This document shows positions 15,373 to 24,548 of a stretch of DNA of 64,000 nt, one piece after another. The stretch is from NCBI RefSeq assembly GCF_001975785.1, contig NZ_MSFI01000019.1, positions 124,001-188,000 on the forward strand. Direction: 5' to 3'. The position numbers and the translations under genes are program-made. The DNA is from Domibacillus epiphyticus (lineage in GTDB: Bacteria; Bacillota; Bacilli; Bacillales; Domibacillaceae). Position 1 is the stretch's first letter; each line of letters begins with the position of its first letter. The notes below the pieces were generated by a model, which had not been told where the DNA came from, made no database searches, and saw only the letters and a list, made by a program, of their open reading frames with translations.

Positions 15373-17211
15373 ATGATGAAACGACTCTTATTGCTGCCGG
15401 TGCTCGTATTCGCCCTGACAGGCTGTGGCCTTGATGCGTCAATGGAAGACCAAATGCCGCAGAATCAGGAAGCAGCGGATACACGGACATATACGCCGGC
15501 CCCGGTGCTTGTGAAAGAAAGTGAAGCGTACCAATACATAAACAATAAAGGCGAAGTTGCCATAGAGGGTCCGTTTCAGGAGGCGGATTATTTTTCAGAG
15601 GGTCTTGCCCGTGTATCCACTGAAGAGGGTTCCTATATGATAAACGAAAAGGGGAAAAAACAGTTCGATTTAAAATATGAATTAGCCGAGCCGTTTTCGG
15701 ATGAGAGGGGTTTGATTGAGGTAACCGCGGGAAATGATCAGGGATTTCCCCGTTATGGCTACATAAATAAAAAAGGCAGCATAACGATTAACCCCATTTA
15801 CTACACGGCGACTTCTTTTTCAGAAAATAAAGCATTCGGCTTATTCGCAAATAATGCGGAGAATGAAGACGGATGGACCGTTCATTTGTTAAACAAATCG
15901 GGTGAGACAAAAGAAATAGAAGGACTTCGTGTCGGAAACACAACCTATATGCTTCCATATAGTGAAGGAAGAGCGGTCATTATGCCAAATCAGTATGCCC
16001 ATGCCTATCTATTGGATGAAAAAGGACAAATTATTTCCCGGGGTATATATAACGAAATTTCTTCCTTTCATAATGGTCTAGCGCCTGCTATGAAGGAGAC
16101 GGATAATGGCGAACAAAAATGGGGGTACATTGACCGTGATGGAAATGAAGTAATCCCATTTGAATATACGGAAGCCAGTGAATTCGGTGAAAATGCGGCA
16201 TTTGTTCAACAGGACGGCCTCTGGGGCATTATTGACAGGAAAGGAAAGTGGATTCAAGCGCCTGTTTATGATGACGCTTATGCATTTTCAGAAGGACTTG
16301 GCGCTGTGAATACAGGGGGGTTATGGGGATTTGTCGATGAAAAGGGGAATATGGCTATTCCGGCACAGTTTGCGGATGCCGGACTTTTTCAATCAGGTCT
16401 TGCACAAGTGTTCGTTGGAGAAACAAATGCCGCTTATATTAATTCAAAAGGGGAGTATGTCATCGAACCGGATGGTTACGCGGCACTTCGGCTTGAAGAA
16501 GCTGGAACGGATGATAAAACGCAGCATGCCGTTAGTGAAGAAGAAGCTGTTCAACGAATCCGCACATTGCTCGCGATTGAGAATCAAGACGAATATTTTG
16601 TTGAAATCGATCACCTGGATGAAGGCAGTAATTATGTTATTCATGCATATGGCTTGACGATTTTGGATGAAGAGACGGGTGAAGGTCATTCATTTACACT
16701 CGGATATTACGTCGTCAATCCTTCTACGGGTGAAGTGAGGGATTTTTTTACAGGAGAAACGATTTCAGAATACAAACCTGATTATTCAACGGAAACAGAG
16801 GGGTATATCTTGTTTAATGGCGGCGATTTTACGGCCGAGTTTCCAGAGGAATATGATGCGTATCCTTCTTATTCATACAACGATGAAAGCTTCCGGATGC
16901 TGACGGTAGATCCTGGAGAGAATATTCACTTTTTTGTCTATTCTGGATCAGAAGATGATACACCGGATGATTTTATAGTGAATGAATCGTTTGAAACGTT
17001 AACGGAGAAGGAAAAAGATTACGGCGACGTTGGACAGGTGATTCGGTATCGAATTGATGCAGATGATGGCAGCTATATTAAAACATTTGAACAGACGTTA
17101 TACAAAGACGGTTCACAAATTATTGTCGGTCTCATGTTTGATTCATGGGATACGTACAATCAATATAAATCGCAGTATTTAGACTTTAAAAAATCTGTGA
17201 AAAAAAGATGA
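15373..17211 (+). CDS. WG-repeat lipoprotein
   Basis: 612 residues. A lipobox LTGC (Cys 18) marks it as a lipoprotein held at the outer membrane face. Residues about 50-380 are a series of WG (KWG) repeats, seen as YGYINKKGS, WGYIDRDGNEVIPF, WGIIDRKGKW and WGFVDEKGNMAIP, each followed by a 'F.EGLA' or 'FSEGLG' type turn. The C-terminal 230 residues are a separate acidic region (about 480-610 globular). Its partner is unknown. A zinc-ribbon membrane protein begins 16 bp downstream, so the two are likely one operon. Two adjacent ATGs (15373, 15376) follow an AGGAGA site. Confidence 0.85.
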   Translation: MMKRLLLLPVLVFALTGCGLDASMEDQMPQNQEAADTRTYTPAPVLVKESEAYQYINNKGEVAIEGPFQEADYFSEGLARVSTEEGSYMINEKGKKQFDLKYELAEPFSDERGLIEVTAGNDQGFPRYGYINKKGSITINPIYYTATSFSENKAFGLFANNAENEDGWTVHLLNKSGETKEIEGLRVGNTTYMLPYSEGRAVIMPNQYAHAYLLDEKGQIISRGIYNEISSFHNGLAPAMKETDNGEQKWGYIDRDGNEVIPFEYTEASEFGENAAFVQQDGLWGIIDRKGKWIQAPVYDDAYAFSEGLGAVNTGGLWGFVDEKGNMAIPAQFADAGLFQSGLAQVFVGETNAAYINSKGEYVIEPDGYAALRLEEAGTDDKTQHAVSEEEAVQRIRTLLAIENQDEYFVEIDHLDEGSNYVIHAYGLTILDEETGEGHSFTLGYYVVNPSTGEVRDFFTGETISEYKPDYSTETEGYILFNGGDFTAEFPEEYDAYPSYSYNDESFRMLTVDPGENIHFFVYSGSEDDTPDDFIVNESFETLTEKEKDYGDVGQVIRYRIDADDGSYIKTFEQTLYKDGSQIIVGLMFDSWDTYNQYKSQYLDFKKSVKKR

Positions 17212-17227
17212 TAGTGGAGGGTACAAC

Positions 17228-18004
17228 ATGAAGTGTCAAGCATGTGGAAATGAACAGGAAAGCGGGAAGTTTTGCGGCAGCTGCGGTTCGCCAATGGAAG
17301 CAACTATAGAAAAGACAGCACCTGTGAGTGAACCGGTACATCGTGAAGAACCAAATGTACATGTGGAAAAAGTAAAAGACCGTTCAAAACAATACTGGGG
17401 TTATTTTTTGCAGTATCTTAAGAGACCATCCGCTGTGTTCGGGCGCGGAGAATCGGAGTTTGTGAACGGGCTGATTTCGATAGGGGTGCTAGCCCTTTTC
17501 GTCAGTTTAACAATGTATGCAATGACTCGAAGCATTACGAGCGATTTTTTTGGAAGTGATTTTTATTCGGGACCGGGGTTTTTCTCTATCTTGTTTAGCG
17601 GCATTATTTTTACCATCCTGTTTTCTGTCTGCGCGGTTCTTGTCTTGTTTCTAATCAGCCGCTTTTTTGGACCGGGATATTCCTTTAAAGAAATGACGGG
17701 TGTTTATGGTGTTCATCTTATTCCATCCATTGTATTGATGGCAGTTTCACTGTTGCTTGTTTTATTGAAAGCGTACGTATACAGCGGTTTGTTTATGAGT
17801 TTATCGCTTACAGTCGCATTGCTTTTAATGCCGCTTTATTTAATAAGTGCCCTGTTAACGAAAAAATCAGCCGCACTTGATCCGCTTTACGGCTATTTTA
17901 TTTATATTGTTTTATCACTTATTTTATTTTCGCTCATTGTCGGCGTTCTTGCTGATTCCACAATGGGTGAATATTTAGACGATCTTCCTGGATTCTATTA
18001 CTAA
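17228..18004 (+). CDS. Zinc-ribbon membrane protein (YIP1-like)
   Basis: 258 residues. The N-terminus is a zinc ribbon with two CxxC knuckles (CQACGNEQESGKFCGSCG). After a charged linker come about five membrane helices in the pattern of YIP1/DUF-type integral proteins. It follows the WG-repeat lipoprotein by 16 bp with its own GGAGG site and ends at a strong terminator. The zinc ribbon should lie in the cytoplasm. No catalytic motif is seen, and the role is unknown. Confidence 0.75.
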   Translation: MKCQACGNEQESGKFCGSCGSPMEATIEKTAPVSEPVHREEPNVHVEKVKDRSKQYWGYFLQYLKRPSAVFGRGESEFVNGLISIGVLALFVSLTMYAMTRSITSDFFGSDFYSGPGFFSILFSGIIFTILFSVCAVLVLFLISRFFGPGYSFKEMTGVYGVHLIPSIVLMAVSLLLVLLKAYVYSGLFMSLSLTVALLLMPLYLISALLTKKSAALDPLYGYFIYIVLSLILFSLIVGVLADSTMGEYLDDLPGFYY

Positions 18005-18024
18005 AAGAATTGGGAATAAAAATA

Positions 18025-18063
18025 AAAAAATATCTCCTTCAAGGTTGAAGGAGGTATTTTTTT
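18025..18063 (+). terminator. Terminator after the zinc-ribbon gene
   Basis: About 17-bp stem (ATCTCCTTCAA / TTGAAGGAGGT core) with A-run and T-run flanks. Confidence 0.9.
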
Positions 18064-18069
18064 ATTTGA

Positions 18070-18344
18070 TTATTTTTTTCGGTGCAAACTGATTGCTCTC
18101 GGATCGATAATACGCTCATCCAGCTCGCCCCATGACTTGATGAAGTCGTCACCTGTCAAAGGTGTAGATAGCGGATGGTGTAGATGATATCTCCCTATTC
18201 TTCAAGATAGAGCACCGCATAAATAAAATTATCATATTCCTAATGCTTTGAGCCGGCTTCACCGTATTCTTGAATGAATGTTTCTCCCTCAACCAGTGAA
18301 TCAATCTCTGTATTCGGTGTGGATAACTGTACTTTTTTCAGCAT
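18070..18344 (-). pseudogene. Decayed gene, function unrecognised
   Basis: On the minus strand an ATG at 18344 opens MLKKVQLSTPNTEIDSLVEG and continues to a TAG. Readable sequence then resumes in frame (EYDNFIYAVLYLEE), meets a second TAG, goes on (GDIIYTIRY), and after a frameshift ends as PLTGDDFIKSWGELDERIID...HRKK at a TAA (18070). Two in-frame stops and one frameshift in about 90 codons show a recently decayed small gene. The family is not recognised. GCCGGA array B begins about 24 bp upstream of its start. Confidence 0.6.
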
Positions 18345-18367
18345 AGTGGGAACATGCAGATTGCAAG

Positions 18368-18533
18368 GCCGGATTCCGCGCGATTGGGCCGGATTTTGTG
18401 TTAGTTGGGCCGGATTCAGAAGCGGAAGGCCGAATTGTATGTTAGTTGGGCCGGATTATCAGTTGAACGGCCGGATTCCGAATAATCCGGCCAATTTCAC
18501 CAATAATCCGGCCATTGTCAGCGAAAATCCGGC
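18368..18533. repeat. Phased GCCGGA array, copy B (6 direct + 3 inverted units)
   Basis: GCCGGA (fourth unit GCCGAA) starts at 18368, 18388, 18409, 18429, 18450 and 18470; TCCGGC starts at 18486, 18507 and 18528. Steps are 20 or 21 bp and the gap between last direct and first inverted unit is 16 bp. Unit number, order, polarity switch and total length (166 bp) equal those of copy A at 11459-11624, though the spacers differ. Non-coding, between a decayed gene and the DUF975 gene. Confidence 0.9.
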
Positions 18534-18610
18534 CATCCAAAAGGAACGAGATATGTAAAAAGCGAAAAACGGCTAGTTTCAGTACAGAAACTCCGACTAT
18601 GCAAGTATCA

Positions 18611-18640
18611 AACAGTCCAGCTGCGGCCGGACTGTTTTTT
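18611..18640 (+). terminator. Hairpin with T-run near the DUF975 3' end
   Basis: AACAGTCC / GGACTGTT arms around 10 bases, then T6 on the plus strand. No obvious plus-strand gene precedes it. It may end read-through transcripts across array B, or serve the minus strand weakly. Confidence 0.5.
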
Positions 18641-18647
18641 GGGATCT

Positions 18648-19277
18648 TCATAATCGCTGTTTTGCTTCGTATTCTGCTTGTACTGTATTGTAAAAGTGAG
18701 CGAACGTGACGCTAATGTACGGAGCCACCCATAAAAGGGCAATGCCGAATGTGATTATGCAAAGCAGGAACCATCCGATAAATGTCAAACAAAGGACGAA
18801 TGCTTCCCCTTTATGTCCGTCCATCAATTTGCGCGATTCTGTGATCGCCTGAAGCGAGGATAATTCGGGACGATCGCGTAAAATGTAAAAGGTCATCATG
18901 TAAGAAAAGGATTTAATAATGCCGGGAACAAGTAATAGAAGAGACCATAAGAGTACAAAAAAACATTGTAAAAAAGAGGCGACAATCGACTTGATGAAAA
19001 TCTTCTGATAAGGCTCGAATAAATGGCAGAATCCGATTCGTTTTCCACGTGATAAATCGATCCATGCCCACGTAAGACCAATCGTTATAGGAATGAGGAG
19101 CAGAGAAATAAGCATGCTGATGATATCTCTTGTTGTAAATTCTGCCGGGTTTGTGCTGAAGTTGATTAAGTAGTCGGGAAGTAAAAAAAGGACAGTTGAG
19201 ACAATGAACAACAAGACAGCAATCAGCCAGCTGCCTTTCAAAGATTCACGGGCCTTTGCTCTTAATTGACTGTACAT
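18648..19277 (-). CDS. DUF975-family integral membrane protein
   Basis: About 209 residues from ATG 19277 (AAAGGAG 12 bases upstream; a TTG at 19289 abuts that site). Starts MYSQLRAKARESLKGSW, the typical beginning of DUF975 proteins, followed by five or six hydrophobic helices and the conserved LVPGIIKSFSYMMTFYILRD and ESRKLMDGHKGEAF segments. It belongs to a widespread Firmicute family without an assigned biochemical role. It stands alone between array B and the sugar-binding lipoprotein gene. Confidence 0.85.
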   Translation of the reverse strand: MYSQLRAKARESLKGSWLIAVLLFIVSTVLFLLPDYLINFSTNPAEFTTRDIISMLISLLLIPITIGLTWAWIDLSRGKRIGFCHLFEPYQKIFIKSIVASFLQCFFVLLWSLLLLVPGIIKSFSYMMTFYILRDRPELSSLQAITESRKLMDGHKGEAFVLCLTFIGWFLLCIITFGIALLWVAPYISVTFAHFYNTVQAEYEAKQRL

Positions 19278-19388
19278 GATGAATACCAACTCCTTTCCTT
19301 TACTTTTATACGCTGGAATTTAGAAAATGTTCCTGTCTCACATAGAAAAATGTTTCCGGCCGGGCCCTGACTATTTTTATGATATATA

Positions 19389-19425
19389 AAGAGTCCCTTG
19401 CAGCCAGGTAAACCTGCAAGGGCTT
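19389..19425 (-). terminator. Terminator of the chemoreceptor/binding-protein operon
   Basis: CCCTTGCAG / CTGCAAGGG arms around an inner 10-base loop, just after the stop codon on the minus strand, followed by a short T-rich tail. Confidence 0.65.
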
Positions 19426-19434
19426 CGTTTCTAT

Positions 19435-20481
19435 TTATTGATATACGTCTTTTTCAGTCAAATACCCGTCCTTGATGACCGTGTCGCGTACGTTTTCTTT
19501 CGTTACCGCAACCGGTTCAAGCAACAAGGAGGGGACGTCTATTTTTCCGTTGTGGACAGATTGGTCTGCAGCAACGTCTTCCCCAGAACCCACTTTGACG
19601 GCCATGTCCGCTGCTTGTTCAGCAAGGAGCGTGATCGGCTTGTATACCGTCATCGTTTGTGTACCTTTTACAACGCGTCGGACCCCTTCAAGCTCGGCAT
19701 CCTGTCCAGAGACTGGTATTCTGCCGGCCAGACCAACGGATGAAAGCGAGTTAATCACGCCGCCGGCTGTCCCATCATTTGCTGCGATGACAGCATCCAC
19801 GTTGTTTCCGTTTTTCGCGAGTGCTGTTTTCATATTTTGTTCGGCGGTTATCGGATCCCAGCCGTCTGTATATTGATCGTGAATCAATTTCACCGAGCCT
19901 TTATCAATGAGCGGCTTCAGTACATTCATGGCTCCTTGTCGAAACAGAACCGCGTTGTTATCGGACTCGGCACCGCCTATATACGCAAAATTCCCATTTG
20001 ACGCCTGTTTCACCACTTCGGACGCCTGCAATTCGCCTACTTTCACGTTATCAAACGAAATGTAGTAGTCAACTTCTGAGTTTGTAATTAAGCGGTCATA
20101 CGAAATGACTTTTACACCTGCTTTATGCGCCATATCAACAATCGCAGCAGAAAATGCTGCATCATGCGGCACAACAACAAGAACATCCACACCTTCTTCA
20201 ATAAGAAGTTCCGCCTGCTTTAACTGAACATCGTCATTTCCATTCGCAGCAAGCGTCTTAACGTGAGCACCCTTGCTTTCTGCCGCTTCTTCAAATAGTT
20301 CCTTATCCTTATACCAGCGCTCATCCTTCAATGTATCAAGAACAAACCCGACATACACTTGATCTTCGGCCGTAAGCCGCACGTCTTCCGCGCTTGTTTT
20401 TGGTTTCTCTTCTTGAGCAGAACAAGCTGCAAGCCCTGTGAAAAGGACGAGTGCCAGCCCGCATTTTAACAGATAGTTCAA
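19435..20481 (-). CDS. Sugar (xylose-type) periplasmic-binding lipoprotein
   Basis: Start taken as TTG 20481, 8 bases after AGGAG; a GTG at 20490 would touch that site. About 348 residues: lipobox LAAC, then a two-lobed type-I binding protein. KDERWYKDKELFEEAAE and VISYDRLI resemble XylF-type D-xylose binders, and DAVIAANDGTAGG and VSGQDAELEGVRR are family landmarks. No ABC permease or ATPase is adjacent. Instead it follows a chemoreceptor gene by 8 bp, suggesting it binds sugar outside the membrane and presents it to that receptor. Sugar specificity is inferred from family resemblance. Confidence 0.85.
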   Translation of the reverse strand: MNYLLKCGLALVLFTGLAACSAQEEKPKTSAEDVRLTAEDQVYVGFVLDTLKDERWYKDKELFEEAAESKGAHVKTLAANGNDDVQLKQAELLIEEGVDVLVVVPHDAAFSAAIVDMAHKAGVKVISYDRLITNSEVDYYISFDNVKVGELQASEVVKQASNGNFAYIGGAESDNNAVLFRQGAMNVLKPLIDKGSVKLIHDQYTDGWDPITAEQNMKTALAKNGNNVDAVIAANDGTAGGVINSLSSVGLAGRIPVSGQDAELEGVRRVVKGTQTMTVYKPITLLAEQAADMAVKVGSGEDVAADQSVHNGKIDVPSLLLEPVAVTKENVRDTVIKDGYLTEKDVYQ

Positions 20482-20498
20482 TGGAAACACTCCTAACG

Positions 20499-22223
20499 TT
20501 ACAGCTTAAATTTTTGTATCATGGCATTCATTTGCTCAACCATTCCGGTCAATTTCTTCGCGCTCTGTGAAATGGTATCGACCGATTGGGCTTGTTCAAG
20601 TACCGTTGCGGAAATTTCTTCAGAACCGGCTGCGGACTCCTCGGAAATGGCAGCAATTTGTTCGACTGACTCGTTAATTTCCTTGCTTGAACGTTCAATC
20701 GTATCAAAAACGGACGAAATGTCATTTACCTTGTCCGCCATTTCTTCAACGCGTTCTTTAATGGAGGCAAAGTTTTGACCGGTCAGCTCCATATTTTCCG
20801 AGCCTTTGCTGACTTCGGTGTAGCCGTTGTTCAATTCCCCGGAGATTTCTGCTGTTTCCGTTTTAATGCTAAACACGATGTCGGTAATGTTTCCGACTGA
20901 ACGCGCGACTTCTTCGGAAAGCTTCTTCACTTCCGCTGCGACAACGGCGAATCCTTTTCCGGCATCACCGGCGCGTGCCGATTCAATCGATGCGTTGAGC
21001 GCCAGCAAATTCGTCTGGTCCGCGATCGATTTAATGACACCCACGATGTCGGTAATCGAATGCGTTTTTGCTTCCAGGCTTTTTATTTTCGAAAGGGAGG
21101 CGTCCATTACCGTATGAATTCGGTTCATTTGCGCCATTGATTCTGTCATTTGACTATGGCCGCTAATGGACGCTTCGAGCACTTGATCGGAAAAGAGAAC
21201 GAGCTCTTTGCTGTGGCCGCCTGCTTTGACGATATCCGTACTGAATTCTTTCGTGTTTTGTGAGATGGCCGCGGCATTGTCAGCTTGGGAAGAAGCTCCT
21301 TGTGCCATATCTTCAATTGTCGATGACACTTGCTCGCTCCCAATTTTCACTTCTTCAGATGAAGAAAAAAGCATCGCACTTTGATGATCGACTTCAGCTG
21401 AAAGAGATGATACTTCAGAAATCATTGTCCGTAAACTTTGACTCATATGGTTAATAGACGTCGAAAGCTGGCCAATTTCGTCTTTTCCTTCATAATCTAG
21501 CAGCTCGGTGTTTAAGTGGCCGCTTGCAATCTCTTCACTTTTCAAAACAATTTTTTTCAAGTTCTTACTAATCGGACGGCTGATGACAATCAGTAATACA
21601 AACGAAATAAGGATGGCGATGGCGGTTGATGCTACTAATATGACCATCGTCTTTTTAAGATCAGACTGAACCGAATCGATCGCCTGTTTACTTGAACCAA
21701 TTGCTGATTCCTTTAGCTGCTCGCCAAGCTGAACCGTTTCGTTTTTTAACTCGCCGGCAGATTGCTGAAGCTTTTGAAACTCGTTTTTGTTAATGTTTTG
21801 TACGTTTGGCACAACTGTGCTGAAAAAGTACTGATCGAGTTCGTCATTATTTTCAATCATTTTGTTGAAAATAGGGAGCTGTTCTTCCGTTAAATGGGGT
21901 TTCATTTTCTTTGCTGTCTCGACAAATTCTTTACTTGCCTCGAGATAGTTCGTCAACATCCCTTCGTCCGAAAGCAAAATATATTCAGGAATAAGCAAGT
22001 ATTTTTCATCATACGATGTGACGAGGTCACCCGCATAAATCGATACATCATTTTTTGTTTTCGTCTCTTCCATTTGATTGCTGGAATTCGTTAAATAATG
22101 ATACGTAATAAAGATTGACATTAGGAATGTGACTGCCATTACGATGAAAATAACAGAGTACTTCAATCCAATTCGTATATTTCTCCATTGTAAACTGTTC
22201 AAAAAATCCCTCCGAATAACCAT
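20499..22223 (-). CDS. Methyl-accepting chemotaxis protein
   Basis: 574 residues. First membrane helix about 16-40, an extracytoplasmic helical sensor region (about 40-188), second helix about 190-213, a HAMP domain (about 213-268) and the coiled-coil signalling domain with the conserved hairpin tip ([15 protein letters not shown]). The sensor region is short and helical. The next gene, 8 bp downstream, encodes a sugar-binding lipoprotein that may deliver the ligand. Output would be CheA/CheW at the cell pole. First gene of the operon; its promoter region also carries a 0A-box-like site. Confidence 0.95.
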   Translation of the reverse strand: MVIRRDFLNSLQWRNIRIGLKYSVIFIVMAVTFLMSIFITYHYLTNSSNQMEETKTKNDVSIYAGDLVTSYDEKYLLIPEYILLSDEGMLTNYLEASKEFVETAKKMKPHLTEEQLPIFNKMIENNDELDQYFFSTVVPNVQNINKNEFQKLQQSAGELKNETVQLGEQLKESAIGSSKQAIDSVQSDLKKTMVILVASTAIAILISFVLLIVISRPISKNLKKIVLKSEEIASGHLNTELLDYEGKDEIGQLSTSINHMSQSLRTMISEVSSLSAEVDHQSAMLFSSSEEVKIGSEQVSSTIEDMAQGASSQADNAAAISQNTKEFSTDIVKAGGHSKELVLFSDQVLEASISGHSQMTESMAQMNRIHTVMDASLSKIKSLEAKTHSITDIVGVIKSIADQTNLLALNASIESARAGDAGKGFAVVAAEVKKLSEEVARSVGNITDIVFSIKTETAEISGELNNGYTEVSKGSENMELTGQNFASIKERVEEMADKVNDISSVFDTIERSSKEINESVEQIAAISEESAAGSEEISATVLEQAQSVDTISQSAKKLTGMVEQMNAMIQKFKL

Positions 22224-22285
22224 TTTGCTGCGAGACTATTGTACCATATAGCGGAACATGTAACATCCTTATTTTCCATTAACTG

Positions 22286-22293
22286 TGTCGAAA
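22286..22293. promoter_or_regulatory. Spo0A-box-like site
   Basis: TGTCGAAA in the 139-bp divergent gap between the chemoreceptor (minus) and the M48 protease (plus). Exact match to the 0A core; binding not shown. Confidence 0.3.
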
Positions 22294-22362
22294 TAACCTT
22301 GACCACTGTAAAAAACTGTCGTATATTGTAATCTGCTAATCTGTTTACAAAGGAGAATAATT

Positions 22363-23673
22363 TTGGAAAATCGAAATTTAGTATATTCGAAAGAAACGAT
22401 TTATTTTATTCTATGCTGTCTCGTCAGCATCGGACTGTATATAGTAGCTGCTGTCTCTATTATTGCTCTTCCTTTTATTATTGCGATTATTCTGCTGTCT
22501 TTATTTCTCCACGCGGTATCGATCGGCTCGATTCGCGGAAATGGCGTGCGGGTAAGTGAACGTCAGTTTCCAGACGTGTACGAACGAATTCAGGCACTGT
22601 CTGCTGATATGGGTCTCCGCCGCGTACCGGATGTATTCATTTTGCAGTCAGAAGGGGCGCTTAATGCTTTTGCGACGCGTTTCTTCGGACGCAATGTCGT
22701 CGTGCTTTACTCAGAAGTGTTTGAACTTGCAAGGCAGCAAGGGGAGAAAGAACTGGAGTTTATTATCGCGCATGAATTGGCCCATGTGAAACGCCGTCAT
22801 GTATGGAAAAACTGGCTGACACTTCCATCAATGTGGATTCCATTTCTCGGTGAGGCATATTCACGTGCAGCGGAATATACATGTGACCGCCATGCGGCAT
22901 ACTACATCAACAACGGTCAGGCAGCAAAAAATGCGCTGACGATTCTTGGCATCGGGAAAGTGCTGTATAGAGAAGTGAACGAAGACGCATATTTACACCA
23001 AATTCAGCAGGAGTCGAATCCATTTGTCTGGCTCAGTGAGAAGTGGTCCACGCATCCTGTCCTGCCAAAGCGTATTCAGCATATCGGACACTTTATGAAA
23101 ATGGCTGATACGCCGACGTATCGAGCAGACAAAGGGAAAATCATTGGCGGCGTTGTCGCGCTGTTTCTTGCAGTGGGTCTTATATATGGGGGAATTGCAG
23201 CCGGGTTCACGTTTGTGTTGGCGAAAATGGAATCATCCGGTCTTTTTGCCGGGCTGATGCCGGATGACTATATGCTTCAAGAAGATGCGGTTGGTGACGA
23301 ATTAACGAACGTAACAGATTTAATGGATGCTGCTTCATCCGGTGATACAGATACAGTCGCCCAGATGATTGAGAGCGGTGCAGAAATTGATGAACTGGAT
23401 AGCGAAGGGGATTCGGCACTTCATTATGCGCTTTACAGTGAACAGACTGAAACGGCAGAACAGCTGCTGGAAGCGGGTGCTGATCCGAATGTGGAAAATA
23501 TATCTGGAAATACGCCGCTCTGGATCGCATATGATTACGGCAATACCGAGATGGCAAAATTGCTCATGGATTATGGTGCGGATCCAGACAAGGAAAGTAC
23601 GTATGGGGATACATTAAGATCTACCGCAGAACTCGATGAAAATGAAACATTTTTAACAATTTTTGATCAATAA
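22363..23673 (+). CDS. M48 metalloprotease fused to ankyrin repeats
   Basis: 436 residues, start TTG 22363 with AAAGGAG 8 bases upstream. Two N-terminal helices (about 15-50) lead into a zinc protease domain with HELAH (H137, E138, H141) and the third-ligand region EYTCD (E171), as in M48/HtpX-like peptidases. A further helix lies about 265-285. The last 105 residues are three ankyrin repeats (LMDAASSGDTDTVAQMIESGA, DSALHYALYSE, NTPLWIAYDYGNTEMAKLLMD). Ankyrin repeats bind proteins, so the protease may be tethered to a partner. Such a fusion is uncommon. A terminator follows. Confidence 0.9.
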   Translation: MENRNLVYSKETIYFILCCLVSIGLYIVAAVSIIALPFIIAIILLSLFLHAVSIGSIRGNGVRVSERQFPDVYERIQALSADMGLRRVPDVFILQSEGALNAFATRFFGRNVVVLYSEVFELARQQGEKELEFIIAHELAHVKRRHVWKNWLTLPSMWIPFLGEAYSRAAEYTCDRHAAYYINNGQAAKNALTILGIGKVLYREVNEDAYLHQIQQESNPFVWLSEKWSTHPVLPKRIQHIGHFMKMADTPTYRADKGKIIGGVVALFLAVGLIYGGIAAGFTFVLAKMESSGLFAGLMPDDYMLQEDAVGDELTNVTDLMDAASSGDTDTVAQMIESGAEIDELDSEGDSALHYALYSEQTETAEQLLEAGADPNVENISGNTPLWIAYDYGNTEMAKLLMDYGADPDKESTYGDTLRSTAELDENETFLTIFDQ

Positions 23674-23680
23674 TCTTACT

Positions 23681-23711
23681 CACCCTGCTTATTGAGGCAG
23701 GGTGTTTTTTT
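23681..23711 (+). terminator. Terminator after the M48-ankyrin gene
   Basis: CACCCTGC / GCAGGGTG stem, 8-base loop, T7. Confidence 0.9.
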
Positions 23712-23813
23712 ATTGTTAGAAACCCCCCATGTATCATTCGAAATACATTTACGTATTTACATGAATCGTATATATTGTAAAAGTAATGAATAGAAGGTAT
23801 TAGGAGGAAGGTT

Positions 23814-24500
23814 ATGAAAAACGTTTTAGCATTGATTGCGGGTTTCCTGTTATTTTTCAGCGTTATGCCGGCTTTGCAGGCGGAAGCGAGTGATACGGGA
23901 CAACAGGTCGTCAGCTTAAAGGAAAAAACCTCGAAATTAAACGTACGTGAAAAGCCAAGTCCGAGAGCAAAAATTGTCGGTTCACTTAAAAACGGGGCAG
24001 TCGTGTATGTTTACAATACGGAACCAGGCGGCTGGTCTAAAATTAAGTACAACAATAAAGCGGGATATGTGGCATCTGGGTATCTTGTTGAGAAAGGTGC
24101 CGCGAATATAACCGATGGAAAAAAGGCAACTGTCACCGCTTCTCCAAGTTTGAACGTAAGGGCGAATCCGAGTCCAAAAGCGAAAATAATGGGTTCGCTT
24201 AAAAAAGGGACTGTTATATATGTAAATGGGACAAGACCGGGCGGCTGGTCGGAAATCCGTTATAAAGGAAAAGCAGCATATGTAGCGACAAGCTATTTAA
24301 AATTTACAGACAGACTAACAATCGAAGAAGCTGAACAGCTTATTATTAAAGATAACGGACACCCCGATACAGAAGTGAAATTTATCTACTATGAAAGTGA
24401 GAGAGACGTGTACCGTGCAAAAGTAGGGTACAAAAATGACGAATATGGTTACTGGTTTGTCATAGTAGATCCGGACAGCGGAAACATTAAAGTTGATTAA
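23814..24500 (+). CDS. Secreted protein with two bacterial SH3 domains
   Basis: 228 residues with signal peptide (cleavage near QAEA). Two SH3b (SH3 type 3) domains occupy about 35-95 and 105-165. Each has the K/ASxLNVRxxPSPxAKIxGSLKxG core and ends in GYVASGYL or AYVATSYL. The C-terminal 60 residues look like a small PepSY-type module (IEEAEQLIIKDNG...). SH3b domains bind peptidoglycan, so it is probably a wall-associated protein, but no hydrolase domain is present. AGGAGGAAGG precedes the ATG. Confidence 0.85.
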   Translation: MKNVLALIAGFLLFFSVMPALQAEASDTGQQVVSLKEKTSKLNVREKPSPRAKIVGSLKNGAVVYVYNTEPGGWSKIKYNNKAGYVASGYLVEKGAANITDGKKATVTASPSLNVRANPSPKAKIMGSLKKGTVIYVNGTRPGGWSEIRYKGKAAYVATSYLKFTDRLTIEEAEQLIIKDNGHPDTEVKFIYYESERDVYRAKVGYKNDEYGYWFVIVDPDSGNIKVD

Positions 24501-24515
24501 TAAGCAGAAACATGA

Positions 24516-24548
24516 AAAAAAGCTCTTCACGTAAGTGAAAGCTTTTTT
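24516..24548. terminator. Bidirectional terminator between convergent genes
   Basis: AAAAAAGCTCTTCAC / GTGAAAGCTTTTTT (one bulge), 4-base loop, T-runs on both strands. It overlaps the stop codon of the minus-strand SLH-CAP gene. Confidence 0.85.
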
